A stretch of 19,650 nt of DNA from JANXQG01 sp037147235 (lineage in GTDB: Bacteria > Planctomycetota > Planctomycetia > Pirellulales > Thermoguttaceae), in the NCBI GenBank assembly GCA_037147235.1, contig JBAWVO010000099.1, positions 1 through 19,650 on the forward strand, read 5' to 3'. Positions 8,020 through 14,676 of the stretch are shown piece by piece (the first letter of the stretch is position 1; each line of letters begins with the position of its first letter). The notes beneath the pieces were generated by a model that did not search any database, was not told the DNA's origin, and worked only from the letters and a program-made list of their open reading frames with translations. The translations under genes and the position numbers were made by a program.

Positions 8020-8153
8020 GCTCTTCCGGAGAAGTAGGGTGGGGAGAGTGAAACGAGCCCCACCAAAAGCGGACCGCAACAGAATTGGTGGGGCTCGCTG
8101 CGCTCTCCCCACCCTACAATTATTCGCGTTCCGCACCTAGAACCGGAAGAGCC
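8020..8153. repeat. Full copy of palindromic element family 1 with 7-bp target duplication
   Basis: The outer ends are GGCTCTTCCGG and CCGGAAGAGCC. The inner 32-bp inverted arms at 8034-8065 and 8086-8117 match those of the copy at 1868-2018. The left outer arm lacks about 10 bases (TTTTAGGTGC) present in that copy. A perfect direct repeat, TAAATTG, lies immediately outside both ends at 8013-8019 and 8154-8160, the signature of a transposed element. It exactly fills the gap between two convergent genes, and the left duplication contains the upstream gene's stop codon. Confidence 0.92.
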
Positions 8154-8161
8154 TAAATTGC

Positions 8162-10645
8162 TCACCGCGTCTCCACCTTCGCCCAGAACGGGTGCTGGCG
8201 ATCACCGCGCACGCGCAGATCCTCGAGCATCGTCTCGACACTCGGCTTGATCATCGCCGGCGTTGCGTTGGGCCGGCGGCCTCCGACCGTGATATTCACG
8301 CGGCGATTGAAGTCGACCATCTCCGGCGACAGCCAGATCGTGGTCCGCGAATTGCCCGCGGTGAGTACCAAGGTGTTGCTCGTGGGTACGTTGCCCCGCA
8401 CCGGCAGCGGCCGCGTGCCGGGGGGAAGCGGCGAACTCGGCGAACCGCCGCCCCCCATGCCGCTGGGTGCCGACAGACCCGAGCCGGTTGTATACGGCTT
8501 CGCCTCATGAGAAGACGTCCAGCCCGTTATAATGGCGTTCGGCGGCAGGCTCTCGATTTCCGCCCACCAGAAGAAGTTGTCGCCCGGCCGCATCGTAGAG
8601 CAGACAAATTCTCGTTCGTGCGAAAGCTCCCGCTCGCGAGGCAAGGGAAAGCTCCGTTTACAGCGGTTCATCCAGTCGAACAGCGGCAACTGTTCATCAA
8701 CAAAATGCTCGTGTCCGCGGCCAAGATACTCCACGATGGTCGTGTTGTAGCCGTTCCGCAAATAGCGATCCAGCACCAAGGCGTTACGAGTAATGCGGCC
8801 GCCGTCCAACGCGCCCAGCACGACATAAAAAGGGACATGACGGGCGTTCTCGATGTAGAAGGTGCATGTTTTTTTGGCTTCGGCCGAGATGGGAACCACA
8901 CCCGCCCAGAGATCGGGATGCGACACGCCGATGTCCCAGGCCGCATCGCCGCCCGCCGAATGGCCGGAGAGAAACACGCGGTCGGTATCGACGGCAAACC
9001 GCCGGCAGGCGTCGCGAACGCAGCCCACGACCACGGCGTGCTCGCGAGCCGAGTATTCATATTCCTTCTGATGCTCGACGGTCCAGGCCGGAGCGATGAC
9101 AATATGCCCGTATCGCCCCGCCTGTCCCTGCCGGCCTGGCGGGCCGTCGGGCAAATGTTCACCCGCCCACCAATCGATCTGCATCGTGGGGTCGTGCCCG
9201 ATGCCGTGCAGGGAAACGATCATTGGATAGCGGCGCTGTGGATTGTACTCCGGCGGCAATTGGACATGGTAAGTTGTATCCGGCTGGCCGGAGAGTACGC
9301 TGATTTTCAGCTCGGAGTAGCCGGGGATATTCTCGTCGATCAAGTCGGGCAATGGGTAGGGCGGCGTCATGTGTGCTGCCAGCGCGGCCAGCACCTCCGG
9401 CTTGGCGGCGACTTCGGAGAGGATTGGTTGCAGCTTTCGATCGCGTTTTACCTTGAGCGGTTCCGCCAAATAGTCTTGCGCCAGCTTCCGTAGTTGCCAT
9501 GCCGAGAGGGTTGCCGGCAAATCGGTCGAGGCCGCGTCGGACCCCAGCAGCCAACCGCTGACCGCCAGCGAAAGCTTTTCTTCCGCTTTGAGTGCGCCGT
9601 TCTGATTTTGCAGAAAGGCTGCCATGCGGGGCAGCATTTCGGGATTCAACCCCGGCCCCATTTCTTGCAGCATTATCGCCAGGGCCGCGCGATCGGCACG
9701 TTGCGCCACCTGAGGCATGAGTGTCTGGCAAGCCTTCTCAATGTCGGTCCGCATCGCCTCGAATGCCGCATATTCCTTTTGCACCTGACTGACGGTTTGC
9801 AGAATTTCTCCCGTCACGCCTTCCGTGGGAAATTGTTTCAAAATTTTCTGCACCAGGGCGTGTTGTCCACTTTCTCGCCGCAGCCCCAACTCGTCGAGCA
9901 TCTGTTGCGCGTACAGGAGCCGCAACTTTTGCAGCGTGGGTTGAAGTTCCTGGGCGACCTGCGTGTCGTCTTTGAAATCCAGGATGATCTTTTGCAACGT
10001 CGCCACGGCCATTCCGTAGCGCTTGCACTGGAGATAGAAACGAACGATCTTCTTGCGGTGTTCGAGATTCTTGGGATTGATCTGGTGCATGAGGATCTTG
10101 TCGAGTAATGCGTCGGAGAGCGTACTCGTGGCGATCCGCATGTCCCATGTTTGTTTTAATGCCTCGACCCGGGCGTATTGCGGTGTGAGATCGGTGATGA
10201 CCTGCACGACGTTCAGCACGCCGCCGGCGGTGCGCATGGGATAAGTTCGCCGGCCCCAGTCGTCGAAATCCTTCATCGGCCCAGCCGGGGGACCGACCGA
10301 GAGGACTTTCTGCCGGCCGTTGCGGCCGATCAGGGCACGCGGCTGTTCACACTCGAACTTCTCCGCATTCTCCAGCGAGGTGTCGGGCCGCACGGCGGCG
10401 ATCTGTCGCTTAGGGACGAAGATCATGCGGAAATCGTCGTTGACGAAGACAATCTGCTTGAGGGTATCGCCGTCGCCGGCCCCATTCTGCTCAGCTAGGC
10501 CGACGGTTTCGCCCATCCGGCCGCGCAGGATTCGGCCGTCTTTCAGCACGACCTCCGTCGCCAGTGCTGGAATGGCAAGCAGAACCACAAGACCGCCGAC
10601 GATGCCGGCCGCCGACCGTTGCCACCCGTGCCATGAACGCGTCAT
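8162..10645 (-). CDS. Secreted alpha/beta hydrolase (esterase-like) with long N-terminal region
   Basis: I chose the ATG at 10645 (827 residues). It has GAGG 6 bases upstream, it begins a clean signal peptide (MTRSWHGWQRSAAG then a Leu/Val core ending PALA), and a likely promoter lies at 10689-10716, upstream of it. An in-frame ATG at 10711 would precede that promoter. After the signal peptide come a short beta domain (VVLKDGRILRGRM), a helical region to about 420, and an alpha/beta hydrolase domain (about 440-660). That domain has GHSAGG with Ser563, a candidate Asp614 in GALDGG and His645/647 in GRGHEHF, a complete triad of the PHB-depolymerase/esterase type. A Gly/Pro/Ser-rich linker (722-748) leads to a C-terminal beta domain with ending motif VNITVGGRR. 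It probably cleaves an ester in polymers outside the cytoplasm; the substrate is unknown. Confidence 0.8.
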   Translation of the reverse strand: MTRSWHGWQRSAAGIVGGLVVLLAIPALATEVVLKDGRILRGRMGETVGLAEQNGAGDGDTLKQIVFVNDDFRMIFVPKRQIAAVRPDTSLENAEKFECEQPRALIGRNGRQKVLSVGPPAGPMKDFDDWGRRTYPMRTAGGVLNVVQVITDLTPQYARVEALKQTWDMRIATSTLSDALLDKILMHQINPKNLEHRKKIVRFYLQCKRYGMAVATLQKIILDFKDDTQVAQELQPTLQKLRLLYAQQMLDELGLRRESGQHALVQKILKQFPTEGVTGEILQTVSQVQKEYAAFEAMRTDIEKACQTLMPQVAQRADRAALAIMLQEMGPGLNPEMLPRMAAFLQNQNGALKAEEKLSLAVSGWLLGSDAASTDLPATLSAWQLRKLAQDYLAEPLKVKRDRKLQPILSEVAAKPEVLAALAAHMTPPYPLPDLIDENIPGYSELKISVLSGQPDTTYHVQLPPEYNPQRRYPMIVSLHGIGHDPTMQIDWWAGEHLPDGPPGRQGQAGRYGHIVIAPAWTVEHQKEYEYSAREHAVVVGCVRDACRRFAVDTDRVFLSGHSAGGDAAWDIGVSHPDLWAGVVPISAEAKKTCTFYIENARHVPFYVVLGALDGGRITRNALVLDRYLRNGYNTTIVEYLGRGHEHFVDEQLPLFDWMNRCKRSFPLPRERELSHEREFVCSTMRPGDNFFWWAEIESLPPNAIITGWTSSHEAKPYTTGSGLSAPSGMGGGGSPSSPLPPGTRPLPVRGNVPTSNTLVLTAGNSRTTIWLSPEMVDFNRRVNITVGGRRPNATPAMIKPSVETMLEDLRVRGDRQHPFWAKVETR

Positions 10646-10688
10646 TTCATTCCTCGCTCGATTTCCTGCTCTTCTTGCCTCACGATTC

Positions 10689-10716
10689 ATTGTGCGCGAT
10701 GGGGACGGCATGTCAA
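10689..10716 (-). promoter_or_regulatory. Candidate promoter for the alpha/beta hydrolase gene
   Basis: On the minus strand TTGACA (10716-10711), a 16-base spacer and CACAAT (10694-10689) make a sigma-70-like pair. This would place transcription start about 35-40 bases before the ATG at 10645. The -35 box is one arm end of the palindrome at 10711-10733. Confidence 0.45.
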
Positions 10717-10733
10717 GCCAATCCGGCTTGACA
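10711..10733. promoter_or_regulatory. Palindrome shared by two divergent promoters
   Basis: TGTCAAGCC, 5 bases, GGCTTGACA: perfect 9-bp inverted arms in the gap between divergently transcribed genes. Each arm ends in a TTGACA reading outward, so a dimeric regulator bound here would cover both -35 boxes. The regulator is unknown. Confidence 0.55.
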
Positions 10734-10756
10734 ACCGCTCATCCTCACGACAGAAT
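10728..10756 (+). promoter_or_regulatory. Candidate promoter for the small membrane protein operon
   Basis: TTGACA (10728-10733), a 17-base spacer and CAGAAT (10751-10756, 4 of 6 matches to TATAAT) lie just before the ATG at 10763. The predicted transcription start falls at or beside that ATG, so the message could be leaderless or nearly so. The GGGGG before the ATG would then not be transcribed. Confidence 0.45.
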
Positions 10757-10762
10757 GGGGGT

Positions 10763-11011
10763 ATGAGTCGCAAACCTGTTTCTTCCATGTTATTGATGAT
10801 CCTGATGGTCGCAGGGCTAGTGCTGCCGATTGCGATCTGCGTCGTCCTGGCACTGGCCTCGCTCCTGGCTGCCATGAAGGATACCGTTGGGGGGGCTGTC
10901 TTGCATTATGTGGCTCTGGCTGGTGGGGTTGTTTGGATCGTAATTTTGGTGAGCCTGATCTTCGTTCAGGCGATCCATGCTCTGGGCCGGTCGGACGACC
11001 CCGATCAGTAG
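10763..11011 (+). CDS. Small two-helix membrane protein, unknown function
   Basis: This 82-residue protein has two predicted membrane helices, about residues 9-37 (MLLMILMVAGLVLPIAICVV) and 45-70 (VALAGGVVWIVILVSLIFVQ). A short cytoplasmic-looking tail, GRSDDPDQ, follows. No family is recognised. The next gene begins 17 bases after the stop, so the two are likely co-transcribed from the promoter at 10728-10756. It is divergent from the secreted hydrolase and may share a regulator with it. Confidence 0.7.
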   Translation: MSRKPVSSMLLMILMVAGLVLPIAICVVLALASLLAAMKDTVGGAVLHYVALAGGVVWIVILVSLIFVQAIHALGRSDDPDQ

Positions 11012-11028
11012 TCGATGGAGAACCCTCA

Positions 11029-11721
11029 GTGCAAGACGGCACGAATAGTTCCGAGTTCCGGATTCCCGACTCCGAGTTGGAAGGTAGCCTCGAACTCCGC
11101 GTCCCCGGCCAGCAGCTTTCGCGGCTGACTCCCGTGCCCGCCGACAAGATACTCTTTCCCCGCCGCATGCTCTACGTCGAGGCCGTGCTTTACTTGACGG
11201 TCGCGACGACTGCCTTCGGCCTGGGCTACCTCACCGGCCGCAGGGGCTTTTCGGCCGCCAGCAAGGAGGATGCCGACATGCAGATGCGGGTGCCGGTCGA
11301 GGGCAAAGTGCTGCTCGTCCCGCAAACCGGCACGAAGCATGGCGACGCCGGAGCCATTGTCATTGTCTTGCCTGCCGCCAAGATACCGGACAAGCGGCTG
11401 CCGATTACCGGTCTACGGCCCGGCGATTCGCCGGGGGATGCTACGTCTGCCGTGCTAGCGCAGTTTGGCGGTGCCGCGACCCGTGCCGACGACGATGGGC
11501 GCTTCGCGGTATTTGTCCCGGCCGCCGGGAGCTACCGGATATTGATTATCTCGCATCAAGCGACCCGCTGGCCGGACGGGCCGCTTGAGCAGGGTGACAT
11601 TTCGGCACTCGGAAAATACTTCGACTCGCCTACGGATCTCTTACAGCGTTGCCGTTATCGTTGGCTGACGAAGGATCTTCGCCTCGGTATCGCGCCAATC
11701 GAAGTGGAGTTTACCGAATGA
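11029..11721 (+). CDS. Single-pass membrane-anchored protein with extracytoplasmic beta domain
   Basis: The frame is open further upstream, but the best start is GTG at 11029, which has GGAG at 11017-11020 with 8 bases spacing and follows the previous stop by 17 bases. The 230-residue product has a cytoplasmic N-terminus of about 45 residues, one membrane helix (about 47-69) and a domain (about 90-228). The domain contains GKVLLVPQTG, the IVIVLPAAK strand, ADDDGRFAVFVPAAGSYRILIIS and the ending W-L-T-K-D-L-R-L-G-I-A-P-I. The middle strand pattern resembles carboxypeptidase-regulatory-like (CarboxypepD_reg) sandwich repeats; the ending I recall from planctomycete proteins of unknown function. 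The N-terminal codons (FRIPDSELEG) look as if derived from a short direct repeat. Function is unknown. Confidence 0.75.
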   Translation: MQDGTNSSEFRIPDSELEGSLELRVPGQQLSRLTPVPADKILFPRRMLYVEAVLYLTVATTAFGLGYLTGRRGFSAASKEDADMQMRVPVEGKVLLVPQTGTKHGDAGAIVIVLPAAKIPDKRLPITGLRPGDSPGDATSAVLAQFGGAATRADDDGRFAVFVPAAGSYRILIISHQATRWPDGPLEQGDISALGKYFDSPTDLLQRCRYRWLTKDLRLGIAPIEVEFTE

Positions 11722-11837
11722 AATCATATCAGGCGACATTAAAACGCATCGTCTGTCGGGTGATCCTGATTCGCGATTCGCTGGTACGGCCGGCTTATCT
11801 ACGGCGCATTCGGCATATTCAGAACCCGCGTCACTGA
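11718..11837 (+). CDS. Possible 39-residue basic protein
   Basis: The ATG at 11718 overlaps the stop of the upstream gene as ATGA, and GGAG lies 8 bases before it, so translational coupling is plausible. The product, MKSYQATLKRIVCRVILIRD and on to residue 39, is rich in Arg and Lys with a short hydrophobic patch. No homologue is recognised. A frame this short could be chance, and only the overlap and ribosome site argue for it. Confidence 0.35.
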   Translation: MKSYQATLKRIVCRVILIRDSLVRPAYLRRIRHIQNPRH

Positions 11838-11930
11838 ATGGGGGTTTTGGCTTTGCTTTGGGGATTGTTCCGTCGATTTTGGGAGTAATAATTGTTCATG
11901 AAGTCGTGATCCAGAAACGGAGATATTTAA

Positions 11931-12545
11931 ATGGCGAAAAAACCCAAAGTCAACCCCGAACGATTACCTCAGTCCTCGGGACAAACTCGACCTAAGCAGA
12001 CTCTTCGGAATGACGGAGGTGGCACGATGACCAAGAAAAAAACGCCTAAAAAACCAGCACGGAAATCAGCCACAAAACCAACGAAGGGAACAGGCAAAAA
12101 GCCAACGAAGCGGCCGCTTGCCAAGCTAACGAAGAGCCTAGCGAAGAATGCCACGGTCAGGGCGGCTGCCCCGATCAGCAAAAAGGCAACCAAGCCGACA
12201 GAGATCCCCGTGAAAAATGCGACGATCGAGGCGGCCGCCCCGGCCAACCGACAGGTAACGGAGGAAGCGGCAAATCCAGAACACACTTGGGTCGTATGGC
12301 AGGATGGAATGGGTATCTGGATTGGCACCCAGCAGGACTTCAAGCACTCGAAGAGGCCGGAAACCATCGTCTGCGACGTGATTGACCGTGGATTTCATCA
12401 AGCCTCCACGGCCCTGCAACGGGCGATTCAACTGGGGCAAGCACTAAGGCAGACCTATGCCAACCACATGAAACCTTGGCTGCAATACGACGATGCCGCA
12501 CAAAGGCAACGCATTCAGGAATGGTACGAACGACTGACGATGTAG
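11931..12545 (+). CDS. Lys/Ala/Pro-rich protein with an unrecognised C-terminal domain
   Basis: The 204-residue product has a strongly basic, disordered-looking stretch (about 34-115) made of K, A, P and T. It resembles eukaryote-like histone H1 tails found in some bacteria, and contains a duplicated KNAT(V/I)xAAAP at 72-81 and 95-104. A compact C-terminal domain (about 118-204) begins HTWVVWQDGMGIWIG, has the segment PETIVCDVIDRG and ends in amphipathic helices (RIQEWYERLTM). That domain is not one I know. Two starts are possible: ATG 11931 with GGAG 8 bases upstream, and ATG 12027 with GGAGG upstream, which would begin at MTKKKTPKKPARK. The basic tail suggests DNA or RNA binding; this is inference. 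Confidence 0.75.
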   Translation: MAKKPKVNPERLPQSSGQTRPKQTLRNDGGGTMTKKKTPKKPARKSATKPTKGTGKKPTKRPLAKLTKSLAKNATVRAAAPISKKATKPTEIPVKNATIEAAAPANRQVTEEAANPEHTWVVWQDGMGIWIGTQQDFKHSKRPETIVCDVIDRGFHQASTALQRAIQLGQALRQTYANHMKPWLQYDDAAQRQRIQEWYERLTM

Positions 12546-12622
12546 AACCGCCGTGGCACAAGGATAACAGAAACTAATCATTTCTTTGCTGTTCTGCCAC
12601 AGTCGCTAGACCGATAAGAAAC

Positions 12623-12631
12623 TGCTATACT
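12623..12631 (+). promoter_or_regulatory. Candidate extended -10 promoter for the Spy-like gene
   Basis: TGCTATACT: an extended -10 (TGn followed by TATACT, 5 of 6 to consensus) with no good -35 box. It would give a leader of about 80 bases before the ATG at 12719. Confidence 0.35.
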
Positions 12632-12718
12632 GGATTCGGTGTTGTGAATTTACTATCCCTAATGTGCTGGGTTATCCATTCACAGTTGGGGGTGCATTAT
12701 TGAAAGAAAGGGTGAACC

Positions 12719-13441
12719 ATGTTGCGTCGAAGTGTATTCATCGCGGGAGTAATCTTGGTTTTGGGATCGTTTGCCGTGACGGCATCGGCACAAGGGCCTG
12801 GGGGTGGCATGTTCGGGCGCAGTGGCGGCTCGAGTACCATGCTGCTGGGAATTCCGGAAGTTCAGAAGGAACTAAATCTTAGCGACGACCAAAAGAAACA
12901 GGTTGACACGTTGCTGGGGGACGCTCGTGAAAAGATGCGGGCCTCGTTCGGGCAGGTCAATTTTCAGGATCTGCAGAATTTGAGCGCGGAAGAACGTGAG
13001 AAGCGCCTCGGCGAGATGCGCAAGAAGATTGAAGAGGCCGGCAAAGGAATCGACGAGAAGGTCGGCAAGCTCCTGGAATCCAAGCAAGTCGAGCGGCTCC
13101 ATCAGTTGCAGTTGCAGCGCGAGGGTGCCATGGCGCTGAATCGCCCTGACGTGATTAAGAAGCTTGGCCTCAGTGAAGAACAACAGGCGAAGGTCAAAAA
13201 GATTCAGGAGGATGCTCGCCCCAAAGCCCGGACCGGTTTCGACCCAAACCAGTCCACCGAGGATCGTCAGGCGGCGATGAAGAAGATGCGGGAGCAATTT
13301 GAAAAAGCCCAAAAGGAGTGTCTCGCCGTGTTGAACGACGACCAAATGCTCGATTGGACGAATATGTGCGGCAAGGAATTTAAGTTCCCCGAGCGGGGGA
13401 TGCGGCGCGGTAACCGCCCCCAGCCTAGGCCACAGGATTAA
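12719..13441 (+). CDS. Periplasmic Spy/CpxP-like (LTXXQ-type) protein
   Basis: This 240-residue protein has a signal peptide (1-25, ending TASAQG), a Gly-rich spacer, and an all-helical, highly charged body. Two LTXXQ-like units are visible: LNLSDDQKKQVDTLL (residues about 52-66) and LGLSEEQQAKVKKIQ (about 150-164). The family acts in the periplasm as a chaperone or a metal/stress sensor in enterobacteria. In planctomycetes such proteins are common and uncharacterised. The C-terminus is basic and Arg/Pro-rich (RGMRRGNRPQPRPQD). A purine-rich AAAGGG lies before the ATG. It is convergent with the EF-hand gene. Confidence 0.8.
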   Translation: MLRRSVFIAGVILVLGSFAVTASAQGPGGGMFGRSGGSSTMLLGIPEVQKELNLSDDQKKQVDTLLGDAREKMRASFGQVNFQDLQNLSAEEREKRLGEMRKKIEEAGKGIDEKVGKLLESKQVERLHQLQLQREGAMALNRPDVIKKLGLSEEQQAKVKKIQEDARPKARTGFDPNQSTEDRQAAMKKMREQFEKAQKECLAVLNDDQMLDWTNMCGKEFKFPERGMRRGNRPQPRPQD

Positions 13442-13486
13442 GCGGGGCAACGGTCTCTGAGCCTCTGTTGTGGCTGGTCAGACGTT

Positions 13487-13513
13487 TCGGCGGGGTCAGG
13501 AGACCCGCGCCGA
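13487..13513. terminator. Hairpin between convergent genes, possible bidirectional terminator
   Basis: TCGGCGGGGTC, loop AGGA, GACCCGCGCCGA forms an 11-pair stem with one bulged base. It lies in the 97-base gap between the Spy-like gene and the EF-hand gene. No T-run follows on either strand, so an intrinsic terminator role is uncertain. Confidence 0.45.
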
Positions 13514-13538
13514 ACTTGCCACGCCCCACGCTCCACGC

Positions 13539-14381
13539 CTACTTGGCCTTGGCTTTTTCAACCTTCAAGCACTCGGCGGCGGTGATAATTCCGTCGTGGT
13601 TTAGGTCATAGCGGGCGAACTCGGCCACCTTGTCTGGTGTCCAGTTGGTGGTGAACTCGGCCATGGTGATTTGCCCATCGCCATCGATGTCTTTTTCCAG
13701 GAACCAATCGGGCAATCCTTTGGGCAATCGCTCGCGAGCGGTAAGAAAACGGCTTGGCTTTCGTGGAGTTGGCTTGGCATCGGCAGAGGATGATGCTGTC
13801 GGCGATGAGGCTGAGCCTGGGGAAGGCACTGCCTGACCAGAGGGGGGAACTGTCGTCAAATTGGCCCCGGCCGCACTGGAAACCGTGGGCACTACGGGCT
13901 TACTTGCTGAAGAGATTGAGGGACTGCCGCCTGAGACAGGAGTCACGGGCGACCCAAAACCCATGCCGGGTGGAGACGTCCACCCCGCAGCGGGCGGCGA
14001 ACCGCTTGGCGGCAAACCGGCGGGACTTGTGGATCCACTACCGCTCGAATTGCCTCTTGTCCGATAGTAGGCCTCGTAACCTTGCATAATTTCGCGGATC
14101 GCCATGGGGTAATGCGGTTCCTTACCCATCCGACCGAAGATCCGATCGAGCATGTTTTTGGCCTGGGCATCGCTGGCCTCGTCTGGATCGATCATCCCAT
14201 TGCCATTGGCATCCAATTTTTTCAGAAAATCTTCGGTGCGAGCGATTCGTTGGGCGATTTCGTCGTTGGACATGGGGCGATTCTCGTCTCGCCCCCCCCC
14301 CCCGCGACGTCCCTGGCCAAAAGCAAGCTGGGAAATTGACAGAACTCCAATTACAATAGAGACTTTGGCGGCCGGTGACAT
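13539..14381 (-). CDS. Secreted EF-hand calcium-binding protein
   Basis: The start at 14381 has AAGGAG 8 bases upstream and begins a signal peptide (1-22, ending LAFGQG); longer in-frame starts back to 14585 would add a non-signal leader running into a repeat. The 280-residue product carries three EF-hand loops: DANGNGMIDPDE (57-68), DIDGDGQITMAE (231-242) and DLNHDGIITAAE (259-270), each with acidic or Asn ligands and the closing Glu. Between the first and the last two is a Ser/Pro/Gly-rich linker (about 111-205). The mature N-terminus has four glycines coded by a run of 12 G. It is probably a structural or regulatory calcium-binding protein outside the cytoplasm. It is divergent from the secretion operon. 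Confidence 0.85.
   Translation of the reverse strand: MSPAAKVSIVIGVLSISQLAFGQGRRGGGGRDENRPMSNDEIAQRIARTEDFLKKLDANGNGMIDPDEASDAQAKNMLDRIFGRMGKEPHYPMAIREIMQGYEAYYRTRGNSSGSGSTSPAGLPPSGSPPAAGWTSPPGMGFGSPVTPVSGGSPSISSASKPVVPTVSSAAGANLTTVPPSGQAVPSPGSASSPTASSSADAKPTPRKPSRFLTARERLPKGLPDWFLEKDIDGDGQITMAEFTTNWTPDKVAEFARYDLNHDGIITAAECLKVEKAKAK
14292..14303. repeat. Homopolymer of 12 C (12 G in the EF-hand gene)
   Basis: A run of 12 C on the plus strand codes for four Gly codons just after the signal peptide of the EF-hand gene. A one-base slip would shift the frame near the start of the mature protein. Confidence 0.85.
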
Positions 14382-14490
14382 CTGGTTTACTCCTTGGGGC
14401 GGTGCAGAGAATTTGCACCTATTCATTTTAACCCCAGCGGACCGAATTCGCATCGGAAAAAAACGAGACTTTTTCCTTTTGGTGGGGTTT

Positions 14491-14496
14491 ATTATA
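14491..14496 (-). promoter_or_regulatory. Candidate -10 box for the EF-hand gene
   Basis: A perfect TATAAT reads on the minus strand about 110 bases before the EF-hand start at 14381. No good -35 box sits 16-18 bases upstream of it, so support is weak. Confidence 0.3.
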
Positions 14497-14539
14497 GAGG
14501 CAATCGACGGCATCGGCGCGAAAGGTCTGTCTGTGCAAG

Positions 14540-14648
14540 GTAGCAGGCACACTCCGTGTGCCGTCCGCACGAGGCCAACGGCCACGGTAATCGGTACACG
14601 GCACGGCTTTCGCTACGGAGCGGTCGGCACGCGGAGTGTGCCTGCTAC
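14540..14648. repeat. Palindromic element family 2
   Basis: This 109-bp element has 24-bp outer arms, GTAGCAGGCACACTCCGTGT... at 14540-14563 and its near-perfect complement at 14625-14648 (one to two mismatches around the CGTG/CGCG positions). Its centre is GC-rich and partly self-complementary. It is unrelated in sequence to family 1. Such GTAGCAGGCACACT-ended repeats recur in planctomycete genomes as I recall them. It lies in the divergent gap, 28 bases before gspE, so the operon promoter must be inside it, upstream of it, or very short. Confidence 0.85.
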
Positions 14649-14676
14649 TTTAGGTACCCAGTAGAGTGATGAGATT

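Noticed and set aside
8192..9493. 433-residue plus-strand frame
   Set aside because: It is antisense to the alpha/beta hydrolase, whose catalytic motifs are clearly readable on the minus strand.
14148..14585. Longer EF-hand protein starting at 14585
   Set aside because: The extra residues run into palindromic family 2 and the ATG at 14381 has an ideal ribosome site and signal peptide.
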